This document shows, piece after piece, positions 18,268 through 26,980 of a DNA stretch of 61,100 nt (the stretch's first letter is position 1; the number at the start of each line of letters is the position of its first letter). The stretch is from positions 1 through 61,100 of the forward strand of contig NZ_JAAUVN010000008.1 in assembly GCF_012030425.1 (NCBI RefSeq). Reading direction: 5' to 3'. Made by a program: the position numbers and the translations under genes. The notes beneath the pieces were generated by a model. It saw only the letters and a program-made list of their open reading frames with translations, was not told the origin of the DNA and did no database searches. The stretch comes from Sphingobacterium sp. B16(2022) (GTDB taxonomy: Bacteria > Bacteroidota > Bacteroidia > Sphingobacteriales > Sphingobacteriaceae).

Positions 18268-20034
18268 CTAATTTTCCTGATAGAGCTTCTCAATTTTCTC
18301 ATCAAACTCTTTGAGAATGACTTTTCTTTTTAAGCTTAATTTTGGTGTTAACTGACCATCGTTGATGGTCCATTCTTTAGGAAGTAAGATAATTTTTTTG
18401 ACTTTTTCCCAGTGACCGAATTCTGTAGATAACCTGTCGATTTCTTGATTATATTTTTCGATTACTTTTTGATTTGTAACGATCTCTTCTTTGGAACCTA
18501 CAGGAATGCCTTTATGTTTCATCCATTTTTCGATTTCTTCAAAAGCGGGAACGATTAAAGCTGATGGAAATTTTCTATTTTCTCCCACGACCATAATTTG
18601 TGCAATGAGGGTAGATTCCATTAGTTTTGTTTCAATAGGCTGTGGTGCGATGTACTTGCCACCTGCTGTTTTGAACATTTCTTTTTTGCGGTCTGTAATT
18701 TTCAGAAATCCATCAGTCGATATTTCGCCAATATCGCCTGTTTTGAAGAATCCGTTTTCATCAAATGATTCTTTTGTTGCTTCATCATTTTTGTAATAGC
18801 CAGAGGTGACACTTGGTCCTTTTACTAAGATCTCTCCATCTTGAGCTATTTTTACTTCTAAATTTTTCAGAGGCCGACCAACTGTTCCGAATTTGATACC
18901 CGTGTCAAAAAATGTGTTGACTGCTATAACTGGAGATGTTTCGGTTAGACCATACCCTTCTAATACTTTCATATCAGAAGCCCAGAATACACGCGCTAAT
19001 CTTTCCTGAAGAGCTGCACCACCAGAAACAATAATTTTTATGTTACCACCAAGGGCTTCTTTCCATTTTGAAAAGATTAATTTTCGAGCAATGGCTAATT
19101 GAAAATTGTACCAAGCGCTGTTTTTTGTTGGCTCTTGGTAACGAAGGCCAAGGTTTAATGCCCACATGAACAGTGATTTTTTGATTCCAGTTAAGTCTTT
19201 TCCTTTCGCAACGATTTTATCATATACTTTTTCGAGTACCCGCGGTACAGTGGTAAAAAGATCCGGTTTAACTTCGTTGATATCCACAACAACATTGTCC
19301 AGTGTTTCACAAAAATAGATCTCTATACCTTTTGAATAATACATGTATACAACCATCCGTTCAAAAATATGACATAAGGGTAAAAAGCTGATCGCTTTTT
19401 TAAAATCGGGTCTTATGAGATGGTAGCAGGCGAGTACATTACTTAAAATATTTTTATGGGATAAGTATACTCCTTTCGGTTTACCGGTGGTACCTGATGT
19501 GTAGATTAACGTGAGTAGATCATCTTCCTGTATAGCGTCATTGTAAGGCTTTAGATCTGTATCCAATGTGTCACCAATTTGATATAAGGATTCTAGATCT
19601 TTATGATGTTCAGTCTTCTCAAAAGTATAGAGCGGAATTGTTAATTGATGATCTTTTAATGCTGTGTCAACACGTGCAGCAAGCTCGGCATTACTGACGA
19701 ATATCAATTTAGCTTCTGCATCATTGACAATATAGGATAGGTCCTGTGGAGCTAATGTAGGATACAGCGGTACAAGTGCAATACCCAATTGATTACAGGC
19801 AAAATCAATGATACTCCATTCAGGACGGTTTCCGGACATCAGCGCAACTCGATCTCCTTTTATTAAGCCGATACTTAGTAGCGCTCTGCTGAGACTATTT
19901 ATTTTATCAATGAATTCACTGGTCAAGTAGGTTTTCCAACGACCATTTTTATCGCGTCCAGCAATAATCGTTTTATCGGAGAACTCGGATTTATAATTTG
20001 TGATGAGGTCAAAAATTCTACTTTGTTGTGCCAT
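18268..20034 (-). CDS. long-chain acyl-CoA synthetase (AMP-forming)
   Basis: The enzyme activates fatty acids to acyl-CoA through an acyl-AMP intermediate. At 588 residues it carries the P-loop YTSGTTGKPKG (about 175-185), the A5-like GYGLTETSP, and the A8-like ITDRKKEMFKTAGGKYIAP, followed by the C-terminal lid. It resembles the FadD15/ACSBG-like long form common in Bacteroidetes. Chain length preference is not readable. It is a single-gene unit with its own terminator. Confidence 0.92.
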   Translation of the reverse strand: MAQQSRIFDLITNYKSEFSDKTIIAGRDKNGRWKTYLTSEFIDKINSLSRALLSIGLIKGDRVALMSGNRPEWSIIDFACNQLGIALVPLYPTLAPQDLSYIVNDAEAKLIFVSNAELAARVDTALKDHQLTIPLYTFEKTEHHKDLESLYQIGDTLDTDLKPYNDAIQEDDLLTLIYTSGTTGKPKGVYLSHKNILSNVLACYHLIRPDFKKAISFLPLCHIFERMVVYMYYSKGIEIYFCETLDNVVVDINEVKPDLFTTVPRVLEKVYDKIVAKGKDLTGIKKSLFMWALNLGLRYQEPTKNSAWYNFQLAIARKLIFSKWKEALGGNIKIIVSGGAALQERLARVFWASDMKVLEGYGLTETSPVIAVNTFFDTGIKFGTVGRPLKNLEVKIAQDGEILVKGPSVTSGYYKNDEATKESFDENGFFKTGDIGEISTDGFLKITDRKKEMFKTAGGKYIAPQPIETKLMESTLIAQIMVVGENRKFPSALIVPAFEEIEKWMKHKGIPVGSKEEIVTNQKVIEKYNQEIDRLSTEFGHWEKVKKIILLPKEWTINDGQLTPKLSLKRKVILKEFDEKIEKLYQEN

Positions 20035-20156
20035 AATGAAATATTTAAAATATTTGCTTAATTGGTTTATTACTAAGTATTCAAATACAATCTAATATAT
20101 GAAAAATGTTTTGATGTACATTTTTTATATTTAAAATTGTTAATAACAATTTAGTA

Positions 20157-20188
20157 TTTGCGTCGTTTAATTATTGATATTAACTTTG
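20157..20188 (+). promoter_or_regulatory. Bacteroidetes-type promoter for the small outer-membrane protein
   Basis: TTTG (20157-20160), a 20-base spacer and TAACTTTG (20181-20188) match the Bacteroidetes consensus TTTG-N19/20-TAnnTTTG. The expected transcript start is about 30 bases before the ATG at 20225. Confidence 0.75.
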
Positions 20189-20224
20189 AACGAATAAATT
20201 GAAAAACAAATAGGCACGTTAAAT

Positions 20225-20725
20225 ATGAAAAAATTATCTTGGATCTTTGGAGTGACAGTTGGCTTATTGGGCGTATCGAACGAAGCTTCCGCGCAATTAG
20301 ATTCAAAAGGGGCAATTGGGGCTCGTTTTGGTTCTGCTCAGGGAATTACCTATAGACATACACTTTCAAATGACCGAGCTTTCGAAGGGCTTTTGAGCAT
20401 TCAGAGCAACTCAAATTATAGACGTTTTAGAGTCGTTGGATTGTACGAATATTATAGGCCTATATCAGGTGGTTTTAATTGGTATTATGGATTTGGTGGT
20501 GGCCTGGGGTCTTATAAGGAAAAAGACAAAACGATTGATGGAAAACGTGTTGAATATGATTCGGAGCTGGCGCTTAGTATTGATGGAATTATAGGGATTG
20601 AATATAATATTCCTGAAACTCCTTTCCAGGTTTCTTTGGATGTTAAACCTTATTTTGATTTCTTGCAATCGAGTACTATTAAGCTTATAGATCCAATCGG
20701 TTTTTCATTTCGATATAAATTTTAG
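20225..20725 (+). CDS. small outer-membrane beta-barrel-like protein
   Basis: A 166-residue protein with a clear signal peptide (cleavage near ASAQ-LD). The mature part alternates polar and aromatic residues (RFRVVGLYEYYRP, GFNWYYGFGGGLG) and ends with FSFRYKF, an aromatic C terminus as in outer-membrane barrels. It may form an eight-stranded barrel. Function is unknown. It is a single-gene unit with a consensus promoter and a terminator. Confidence 0.7.
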   Translation: MKKLSWIFGVTVGLLGVSNEASAQLDSKGAIGARFGSAQGITYRHTLSNDRAFEGLLSIQSNSNYRRFRVVGLYEYYRPISGGFNWYYGFGGGLGSYKEKDKTIDGKRVEYDSELALSIDGIIGIEYNIPETPFQVSLDVKPYFDFLQSSTIKLIDPIGFSFRYKF

Positions 20726-20741
20726 ATATCCTCTAATATAA

Positions 20742-20775
20742 AAAAAGGTCACTTGATAAATCGAGTGACCTTTTT
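20742..20775. terminator. bidirectional terminator
   Basis: AAAAAGGTCACTTGAT pairs with ATCGAGTGACCTTTTT (one G-U). A-rich and T-rich flanks allow use from both strands, ending the outer-membrane protein gene and the converging M61 peptidase gene. Confidence 0.88.
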
Positions 20776-20781
20776 GCATTT

Positions 20782-22515
20782 TTATGATAACCAGAATTCT
20801 GCTAATTGTTTTTGCTTTTCCGATTGTTCTTTGAGGGGTTGTATACGGAATAATTTTTTATTGGCCGCCCGTATCTCAATTTTCAGTTCTTTTATAATAC
20901 CATCTCTTGCTATTAAAATATCTAATATATCTCCTTCATTGCTATGCTGCATAAAATAGTCGTATTCTTTATCTTTGAGGTCGAGTCTGATGCCATTGAT
21001 GGCTATTAATTCATCACGGACATTTAATCCTCCATCCCAAGCTCCCGAACCTCGTTCTACTGCAGTAACGGTTTGAATCCCATCATTTTTTTGATGACTT
21101 ATTCCAATTCCTAAAGTTTTGCTTTCGGCATTAATGTCTATGATCTCATAACCTACTAGGTTGAAATATGCATTATAGTCAAGTTCACCATTTTCGTGTG
21201 CAGCTTTGAAGATATCGGAAACGGATATACCTGTAAATTCTTCTACGAGTCGCTGAAATTCATCTTCTTCAAAACCCCTGTTCTGATCTAAATAGAAATG
21301 GTTATATGCTTCTTTTAATACATGATCTAATTTTTTTGTTCCTTTTGAAGCTGCTATAATTTTTAAATCCAGCAACACCGTGAGCATAGCTCCTTTATTA
21401 TAATAGGATATACTTGAATTAGGTGAATTTTCATCTTGTCTATAATATTTGATCCAGGCATCAAAGCTTGCTTCTGCGGCTGATTGTATGTGATGTCCAG
21501 GACGATTCAGTACTGTTGTGAAATCATTTGCTAGTAGATTCAGATATTCTAGTTCTGAGAAGAAACCACATCTTTTGATGATCAGGTTATCGTAGTATGA
21601 GGTAAAGCCCTCCATAATCCACAGCCCCGTGGTGTAATTTTCCTGATCATAGTTAAATGGTCCCAATGCTTTGGGACGAAGTCGTTTAACATTCCATAAA
21701 TGGAAATACTCATGGGCAATTAGGCTGAGGTATGTCTTGTATGATCCTTCATTACTATATGCTGTCCTTGATGCTCCCAGTACGGTCGAATTGAGATGTT
21801 CTAATCCTCCCCCTCCGGATTGGTAGTTATGGGTAATGAAGACGTATCTTTTATTGGGGTTAGAACCCCAAATGCGGGTTTCTTCTTCGACTATTTTTTT
21901 GACATCGGCACTTAATCGTTCTTTGTCATAAGTACCACCACCTACCATGGCAAATTCATGCTCTACGTTGGAAGCTTGAATGGTCCAAATATCTTGATTA
22001 CCGACTTCAAAGGGTGAATCGTAAAGAATATCAAAATCGGGTGCATAAAAAGTATGCGTATCGATTTGTTCAAGACCTGTTGAAATACTGCTCCAGTTTT
22101 CAGCGGGTCTGATGGTAACAGTTACTGGGCTGTCAATGTTGCCGTCTATATGTAAAAAGGTTGCAGTCGGTACTATAAAGGCATGCTCGTCATTAATAAA
22201 ATTAGTACGTACGGATGTTTCAAAACCATAGATATGGTAGTTGATAACAATTGAGCTTTTATTTTTGGTAAATATACGCCAAGTATTTTTGCTTATTTTT
22301 TCATATTCTACTTGATCTTCAACAGAGAATCGTTCTACTTGTTTAGAATATTCGCGTACTAGGTAGGATCCTGGAGACCAAACGGGCATTTTAACATCAA
22401 TAAAATCAGACTGAATTTCTTTGATGGACATTTTTACGGCTGCGTAATGTGCTTGAGGCTCACTAAAGGAAACATCAAAATGTATTTTTGACGTATAATT
22501 ACTTTTTTCAATCAT
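20782..22515 (-). CDS. M61 family metallopeptidase with PDZ domain
   Basis: A 577-residue protein of the glycyl-aminopeptidase (M61) type. It has an N-terminal beta-sandwich (residues 1-170), a zinc site HEYFH at 268-272 followed by WNVKRLRP (the usual M61 context), and a C-terminal PDZ domain near 470-550. No signal peptide is evident at the annotated start, so cytoplasmic location is likely, although some relatives are exported. Its substrate is unknown. It has its own consensus promoter. Confidence 0.92.
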   Translation of the reverse strand: MIEKSNYTSKIHFDVSFSEPQAHYAAVKMSIKEIQSDFIDVKMPVWSPGSYLVREYSKQVERFSVEDQVEYEKISKNTWRIFTKNKSSIVINYHIYGFETSVRTNFINDEHAFIVPTATFLHIDGNIDSPVTVTIRPAENWSSISTGLEQIDTHTFYAPDFDILYDSPFEVGNQDIWTIQASNVEHEFAMVGGGTYDKERLSADVKKIVEEETRIWGSNPNKRYVFITHNYQSGGGGLEHLNSTVLGASRTAYSNEGSYKTYLSLIAHEYFHLWNVKRLRPKALGPFNYDQENYTTGLWIMEGFTSYYDNLIIKRCGFFSELEYLNLLANDFTTVLNRPGHHIQSAAEASFDAWIKYYRQDENSPNSSISYYNKGAMLTVLLDLKIIAASKGTKKLDHVLKEAYNHFYLDQNRGFEEDEFQRLVEEFTGISVSDIFKAAHENGELDYNAYFNLVGYEIIDINAESKTLGIGISHQKNDGIQTVTAVERGSGAWDGGLNVRDELIAINGIRLDLKDKEYDYFMQHSNEGDILDILIARDGIIKELKIEIRAANKKLFRIQPLKEQSEKQKQLAEFWLS

Positions 22516-22570
22516 TTTAAAGCGTTAAATAACTGATAGCTATACCAGTTCAAAATTTATTTGTGGTATG

Positions 22571-22601
22571 CAAAAGTACAAGGTTATGAGGGTTATACAA
22601 A
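22571..22601 (-). promoter_or_regulatory. Bacteroidetes-type promoter for the M61 peptidase
   Basis: On the minus strand TTTG (22601-22598), a 19-base spacer and TACTTTTG (22578-22571) match TTTG-N19-TAnnTTTG exactly. The expected start lies about 50 bases before the ATG at 22515. Confidence 0.75.
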
Positions 22602-22655
22602 ATTATTTGACGTAATGTTTTGTAATGGTAGGCCATTTTATTTTATGGCTACATC

Positions 22656-22691
22656 TTTGGTTAATTTAAACTTGAAAATTTTGTATATTTG
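22656..22691 (+). promoter_or_regulatory. possible promoter for the first GlcNAc-kinase-like gene
   Basis: TATATTTG (22684-22691) is a full TAnnTTTG match 32 bases before the ATG at 22723. The nearest TTTG (22656-22659) is 24 bases upstream, slightly more than the usual 17-23. Confidence 0.5.
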
Positions 22692-22722
22692 ATACGCTCG
22701 ATGTAGCATAATCTTATAATTT

Positions 22723-23589
22723 ATGATTTTAGTCGTTGATAGCGGTTCTTCTAAGTCAGACTGGAAATTAGAGCTTCCAGATAGTCCACCTTTGTCTTTT
22801 TCGACAAATGGGCTTAATCCTTTTTTTGTAAACGATAAAGAAATAACCCGAGTAATTAAAGAAATACCTGAGATAATACCTTATGCGAATGAAATAACGG
22901 AACTTTATTTCTATGGCGCAGGTTGTATATCTCCAGATCGTAGGGAAATGGTTTCCAATGCGCTGACTCCTTTGTTTGAAAATGCTTTTATTTCGGTTGA
23001 GAACGATCTTGTAGGTAGTGCTTTAGCGACTTGTGGTACTAATAAAGGGTATATTGCCACATTGGGTACTGGCTCTGATATTAGTTTTTTTGATGGACAG
23101 GAGGTGCAACCCTCTAACCATGGAAATGGATATGTGCTGGGAGATGAGGGATCGGGTGCCTGGTTTGGCAAAAAGTTAATTACATTGTTTCTTTATGGTC
23201 GATTGCCTAAGGATCTGTCAGAGAATTTTGCAGAGAATTATCGCATAACAAAGGAGATCGTTATTAAGAATGTGTATCAAAAGGAGAGACCGAATGCTTA
23301 TTTGGCTTCATTTGCACCATTTTTATCTGCGAATATTACGCATCCGTTTATAGATGAAATTATTCGTTCGGGTTTCGAGGAATATGTACAGACTTGTGTA
23401 TTAACTTATCAGAATTATCAGGATTACGAGTGTCACTTTGTGGGATCAATTGCTTATTATCTGGATCTGATATTACGTGATGTCTGTAATGGATATAATA
23501 TTAAAATTGGAAAAATATTGAAATCACCGATCAATGAATTGTTTGATTTTGTGATAGAAAGAGAAAAAAGTTCACTTATTAATTTTTAA
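22723..23589 (+). CDS. N-acetylglucosamine-kinase-like protein (BadF/BadG ATPase family), copy 1
   Basis: A 288-residue member of the ASKHA sugar-kinase fold. The N-terminal phosphate-1 motif is VVDSGSSKSDW, with LGTGSD (phosphate 2) and LGDEGSGAWFGKKL in the middle. It is homologous along its length to the gene at 28958-29812 (same motifs, same C-terminal GKILKSPINEL / GKILRSPIDDL). It probably phosphorylates N-acetylglucosamine or a related amino sugar, perhaps from cell-wall recycling. Gpx follows 6 bases later, likely in the same transcript. Confidence 0.82.
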   Translation: MILVVDSGSSKSDWKLELPDSPPLSFSTNGLNPFFVNDKEITRVIKEIPEIIPYANEITELYFYGAGCISPDRREMVSNALTPLFENAFISVENDLVGSALATCGTNKGYIATLGTGSDISFFDGQEVQPSNHGNGYVLGDEGSGAWFGKKLITLFLYGRLPKDLSENFAENYRITKEIVIKNVYQKERPNAYLASFAPFLSANITHPFIDEIIRSGFEEYVQTCVLTYQNYQDYECHFVGSIAYYLDLILRDVCNGYNIKIGKILKSPINELFDFVIEREKSSLINF

Positions 23590-23595
23590 AATAAC

Positions 23596-24117
23596 ATGAT
23601 GATTTTATCAACGATTATTGCTTGTTTTTCCATGATATTTGGAAATCCTAGCATTTACGATTATAGTTTTAAAAGTCTCGATGGTAAAGATGTTAAAATG
23701 TCGTCTTTTAAAGGGAAGAAAATTTTAATAGTCAATACAGCCTCAAAATGTGGCTTTACTAAACAGTATAAAGATCTGCAAGCATTGTATTCGGAGTATG
23801 GAAATGATTTGGTGATCATTGGGTTTCCGGCGAACAATTTTGGGAATCAAGAACCTGGTACGAATGGAGATATTCAGGAATTTTGCGAACAAAACTATGG
23901 TGTAGAGTTTTTAATGGCAGAGAAGGTTGAAGTAAAAGGTGATCAGATTGATCCTTTATTTAAATACCTGACTTCGCAAGATAATCCGGATTTCAAAGGT
24001 GATATCAAGTGGAACTTTGAAAAGTTTCTAATCGATGAGAACGGAAAGCTGGTTCATCGCTATCGTTCGGCAGTTAATCCACTTGCAGATGAAATTGTCA
24101 ATTGGGTGAAGAAATAG
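23596..24117 (+). CDS. glutathione peroxidase-family protein
   Basis: A thiol peroxidase of the GPx fold (173 residues). The catalytic cysteine C52 lies in NTASKCGFT; the conserved Gln (NFGNQEP) and the Trp of KWNFEKFLI complete the site. Bacteroidetes usually lack glutathione, so thioredoxin is the likelier reductant. A hydrophobic N terminus ending in IIAC could be an export or lipoprotein signal, but it has no basic residues. Two ATGs are adjacent (23596, 23599). Confidence 0.9.
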   Translation: MMILSTIIACFSMIFGNPSIYDYSFKSLDGKDVKMSSFKGKKILIVNTASKCGFTKQYKDLQALYSEYGNDLVIIGFPANNFGNQEPGTNGDIQEFCEQNYGVEFLMAEKVEVKGDQIDPLFKYLTSQDNPDFKGDIKWNFEKFLIDENGKLVHRYRSAVNPLADEIVNWVKK

Positions 24118-24171
24118 AAATTGAGAAACCAGGAAGTAAATCTTCTTGGTTTTTTTTGTGAAATTAGATTG

Positions 24172-24288
24172 TAAAAAAGAAAGTCCACCTTGGGAGGGTG
24201 GACTTTAACTAACCAATTATAAACCTAAATTATGAAAAGTATTTTGTAGCTATTACTAGCTGTTATTATCTTGTTATTATAGTTATAC
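24172..24288 (-). ncRNA. candidate small RNA with intrinsic terminator
   Basis: On the minus strand a TACCTTTG element (24295-24288, TAnnTTTG type) is followed by about 110 bases without a gene. These contain a small hairpin AGCTA/TAGCT (24261-24248) and end in a 10-bp perfect stem (AAAGTCCACC / GGTGGACTTT, 24206-24180) with a T-rich tail. No TTTG is seen at the -33 distance. The unit lies between the convergent gpx and tdk genes. It could instead be only the 3' UTR and terminator of tdk. Confidence 0.4.
24180..24206 (-). terminator. intrinsic terminator, minus strand
   Basis: A perfect 10-bp stem, AAAGTCCACC with GGTGGACTTT, has a seven-base loop. On the minus strand it is followed by CTTTTTT, so it stops transcription coming from tdk or from the candidate small RNA. 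Confidence 0.85.
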
Positions 24289-24329
24289 AAAGGTAATGCC
24301 AAAATATGCCATCATATATTAAGTAAATG

Positions 24330-24914
24330 TTAATAATTTGTTAAATTATAGTAACATCTCCTGCATCTTGCTTCGTAAGCTTCTTTTTCACCCAAAAGGA
24401 CTGTTTTTGTATCTGTAGAAGTCCTGAAAGAGTAATTTGCTGGCGCTCCGCATTGCATGCATACGGCATGTACTTTTGTTACATGTTCGGCAATTGCCAT
24501 TATATGGGGTATAGGACCGAAAGGTTGTGCTTTAAAATCCATATCTAGACCTGCAACTATGACACGAATTCCTTTATTTGCCAAATTGACACATACCTCT
24601 GTCAAACCTTCATCAAAAAATTGCGCTTCATCTACACCGACAACCTGAGTATCATTGCTCAGTAATAAAATAGAAGAGGAGTGTTCAACAGGGGTAGATG
24701 GTATACTGTTGCTGTCGTGCGAAACAACTAAGCGATCATCATATCTTTTGTCTACTGCTGGTTTGAAAATTTCGACATGGAGTTTAGCATATTGTGCCCG
24801 TTTTAGTCTACGGATGAGTTCTTCGGTCTTACCGGAAAACATCGAACCGCATATCACTTCGATACTCCCGTATACTGGGCCCCTTTGTGTGAAATTATGT
24901 TCAGAAAAAAGCAT
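24330..24914 (-). CDS. tdk: thymidine kinase (TK1 type)
   Basis: The enzyme phosphorylates thymidine to dTMP for salvage. Visible features are the P-loop GSMFSGKTEELIRR near the N terminus, the Walker-B-like VVGVDEAQFFDEG carrying the catalytic Glu, and four zinc cysteines in CMQCGAP and CRRCYY, the lasso zinc site of TK1 enzymes. Length 194 is normal. It converges with gpx and diverges from the acidic protein gene at 25154. Confidence 0.95.
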   Translation of the reverse strand: MLFSEHNFTQRGPVYGSIEVICGSMFSGKTEELIRRLKRAQYAKLHVEIFKPAVDKRYDDRLVVSHDSNSIPSTPVEHSSSILLLSNDTQVVGVDEAQFFDEGLTEVCVNLANKGIRVIVAGLDMDFKAQPFGPIPHIMAIAEHVTKVHAVCMQCGAPANYSFRTSTDTKTVLLGEKEAYEARCRRCYYNLTNY

Positions 24915-25153
24915 TTAAATGAATTAAAATCAATAAATTGAATATTACTTTCAATCAGTATTAAATCTGATTTTTTAAATAAAATAATACTACTTATGTC
25001 CTGCTAATATCAGAATTTAATATTAAATTTGAGTCTATAAAAGCTACAATACTTAACAATAAAGTATAAATCAGTAAGTTGAAAATGAAGTTTTATTCCT
25101 TTTGTAAAATTTAGTGTTTTACTGGAATTACGAACAATGAAATGTATTAATTT

Positions 25154-26197
25154 ATGGTTACGAAACAAAATTTATTTGATAAAATAGGAGATTTATTGCA
25201 GGAGTTGGAAGCGCAATATCTTGCGCTTTCAAAGGATGGCTTTGAAGATAAGAAAACTGATTTAGCTCTTTTTGAAGCTACCGCACAATATATTGCCGCT
25301 CAGATTGGTGTTTTAAAAGCACAGAATCTGTTGGGTATAGCTCAGAAAATTGAAAGAGCTGATGAACCTGCGGCTCCAAAAGTAGTGCATGACCGGATAG
25401 AAGAGGAGAAAGTTTCTTTTAATAACTACTTTACACCTCCTTCCAATTTGTTTCAAAGTGTTCCTGAAAAGAAAGAAGAACAACCTAATGTGGTAACTGA
25501 GGTGGTAGATCAAACAGCTGATATCAGTTTGAATACATCACAGAAAGAAGTTGCCCCTGTCGAAGATTTAAATTTGAAAGAAGAGCCTGCCAAAGAAGAA
25601 CTTACTCAAGAGGAGGTCATTCCTGAAGCAGAGAAAGTGACTTTTGACAACAGTATCCCTGAGCCTGTGTCTGCTACTACTCAAGAGGATAAACCACGAG
25701 ATCGTGTAACTCCAACATATGAAAAAGAGGAGGCAAAGCCTCAACAGGTAGCTGTTAATCCGGTGGAACAAGAGAAGCTAGTTGTTAATGAAGTTATTGA
25801 AGAATCAAAACAAATCTTGATTGAAGAAGAGATTCGTCCAGATGTGGAGCAAGAGACTCCTTCAAGACCGTTAACGTTAAATGAAATTATTTCACAACAG
25901 AAAAAAGCTGGTGTACAAAACCGGGTTTATGAGATGAACAATGCCTCCGGAAATTCGGGGCAGGTTAAAGATATCAAATCGATCATTAATTTGAATGATA
26001 AGCTACTGTTTATTAAGGATCTCTTTAATGGGTATAGTTTAGCTTATAGTGAAGCTGTTGAATTATTGAACAGATGTAACGATTATGCGGAAGCGGATGC
26101 TTTTCTGCAAACGAATTATGCGGTTAAAAATAGATGGGTTGAAAAACCACAATCGGTTGAAAAGCTGTATTTATTGATTCGTAAAAGATTTGCATAA
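25154..26197 (+). CDS. conserved acidic protein of unknown function
   Basis: I do not recognise a named family. The 347-residue protein has a helical N-terminal part (1-80), then a long Glu/Pro/Val-rich, probably disordered region (about 90-250) and a compact C-terminal part (about 255-347), beginning RPLTLNEIISQQKK and continuing INLNDKLLFIKDLFNG. There is no signal peptide or membrane segment. The conserved-looking ends joined by an acidic linker suggest a scaffold or binding protein; that is inference. It is a single-gene unit with a shared terminator. Confidence 0.65.
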   Translation: MVTKQNLFDKIGDLLQELEAQYLALSKDGFEDKKTDLALFEATAQYIAAQIGVLKAQNLLGIAQKIERADEPAAPKVVHDRIEEEKVSFNNYFTPPSNLFQSVPEKKEEQPNVVTEVVDQTADISLNTSQKEVAPVEDLNLKEEPAKEELTQEEVIPEAEKVTFDNSIPEPVSATTQEDKPRDRVTPTYEKEEAKPQQVAVNPVEQEKLVVNEVIEESKQILIEEEIRPDVEQETPSRPLTLNEIISQQKKAGVQNRVYEMNNASGNSGQVKDIKSIINLNDKLLFIKDLFNGYSLAYSEAVELLNRCNDYAEADAFLQTNYAVKNRWVEKPQSVEKLYLLIRKRFA

Positions 26198-26231
26198 AAA
26201 AAAAGCTGACTTCAAGTCAGCTTTTTTTTTA
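26198..26231. terminator. bidirectional terminator
   Basis: AAAAAAGCTGACTT and AAGTCAGCTTTTTT form a strong stem closed by a tiny loop around one C, with A and T runs on the two sides. It ends the acidic protein gene and the converging 208-residue protein gene, whose stop codon it overlaps. Confidence 0.92.
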
Positions 26232-26855
26232 TTGTAATTGAAACTGTATCCAGGTATTTCCCTCTAAGCCGTAAAAAAAATATTTGGGCTGCAGTATTTC
26301 CGCTAATGTTTCTAATTCTAAGCAATAGTCAGCTCCCGGAGTTTTTCCAAATTCCTCCTTATTGATTAAAAAAACTTGATTTAGCTTAACGGCATTACTA
26401 TCAGACCAGTTTGTGTCAGATAATAGTGCGGGAATTTGTGCTATTGTTAATTCTTCTGAATTGATAATAATAACTTTATCTGCTTCCGAAATGGTGTAAG
26501 TAGGTATACCACCTGCTATTTTAATACACTCTTGTAAATAGTCACTGGTATTGATTACGGCAGGGTTGAGGCCATCTAAAAGAATTACTTTAGGGCGATC
26601 GCTTGCTACAATAAATTTCAATTTATGAATGATGATATGAACTTCATCATCCAAAATTTCTAAAAGCTCTGCGGTTTTTTCATCCTTATTTAATAGTCTT
26701 CCTATAGACTCTGTATAATTTATAATATCATGACTCGTGACCAAATTACTGGATAGGGTATAGATTTGCTCTAAAATATCCGTTGGCAACTGCGTTTTGT
26801 CTACTTCATATTGATTCAGAATAGCTTCAACTAAAATTTCTTGATTGCTTTGCAT
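26229..26855 (-). CDS. cytosolic protein resembling a BtuF/TroA-type binding lobe
   Basis: A 208-residue protein without a signal peptide. Residues 1-80 are helical. Residues 85-208 resemble the C-terminal lobe of vitamin B12/iron-siderophore binding proteins: a long helix, then LQECIKIAGG, a 'seadKViiin' strand, a W with following NAVKLNQVFLINKEE, and ELETLAEILQP at the end. Without export it cannot be an ordinary periplasmic receptor. Function is unknown, and the fold assignment is from pattern only. Confidence 0.5.
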   Translation of the reverse strand: MQSNQEILVEAILNQYEVDKTQLPTDILEQIYTLSSNLVTSHDIINYTESIGRLLNKDEKTAELLEILDDEVHIIIHKLKFIVASDRPKVILLDGLNPAVINTSDYLQECIKIAGGIPTYTISEADKVIIINSEELTIAQIPALLSDTNWSDSNAVKLNQVFLINKEEFGKTPGADYCLELETLAEILQPKYFFYGLEGNTWIQFQLQ

Positions 26856-26920
26856 GATGCAAATTTACAAATGATGATTTGATTTGCGAATTAAATTGAA
26901 AGGTTATTTTGTCATCTATG

Positions 26921-26934
26921 ATTTGAATTCAAAT
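26921..26934. promoter_or_regulatory. 14-bp palindrome between divergent genes
   Basis: ATTTGAATTCAAAT is a perfect palindrome in the 125-bp region between the 208-residue protein gene and ybaB. It could be an operator, but a 14-bp AT-rich palindrome is weak evidence alone. Confidence 0.25.
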
Positions 26935-26980
26935 GTGTAAATTGCATTATATTTAGAATTGTTCATTTAGATCATATATT

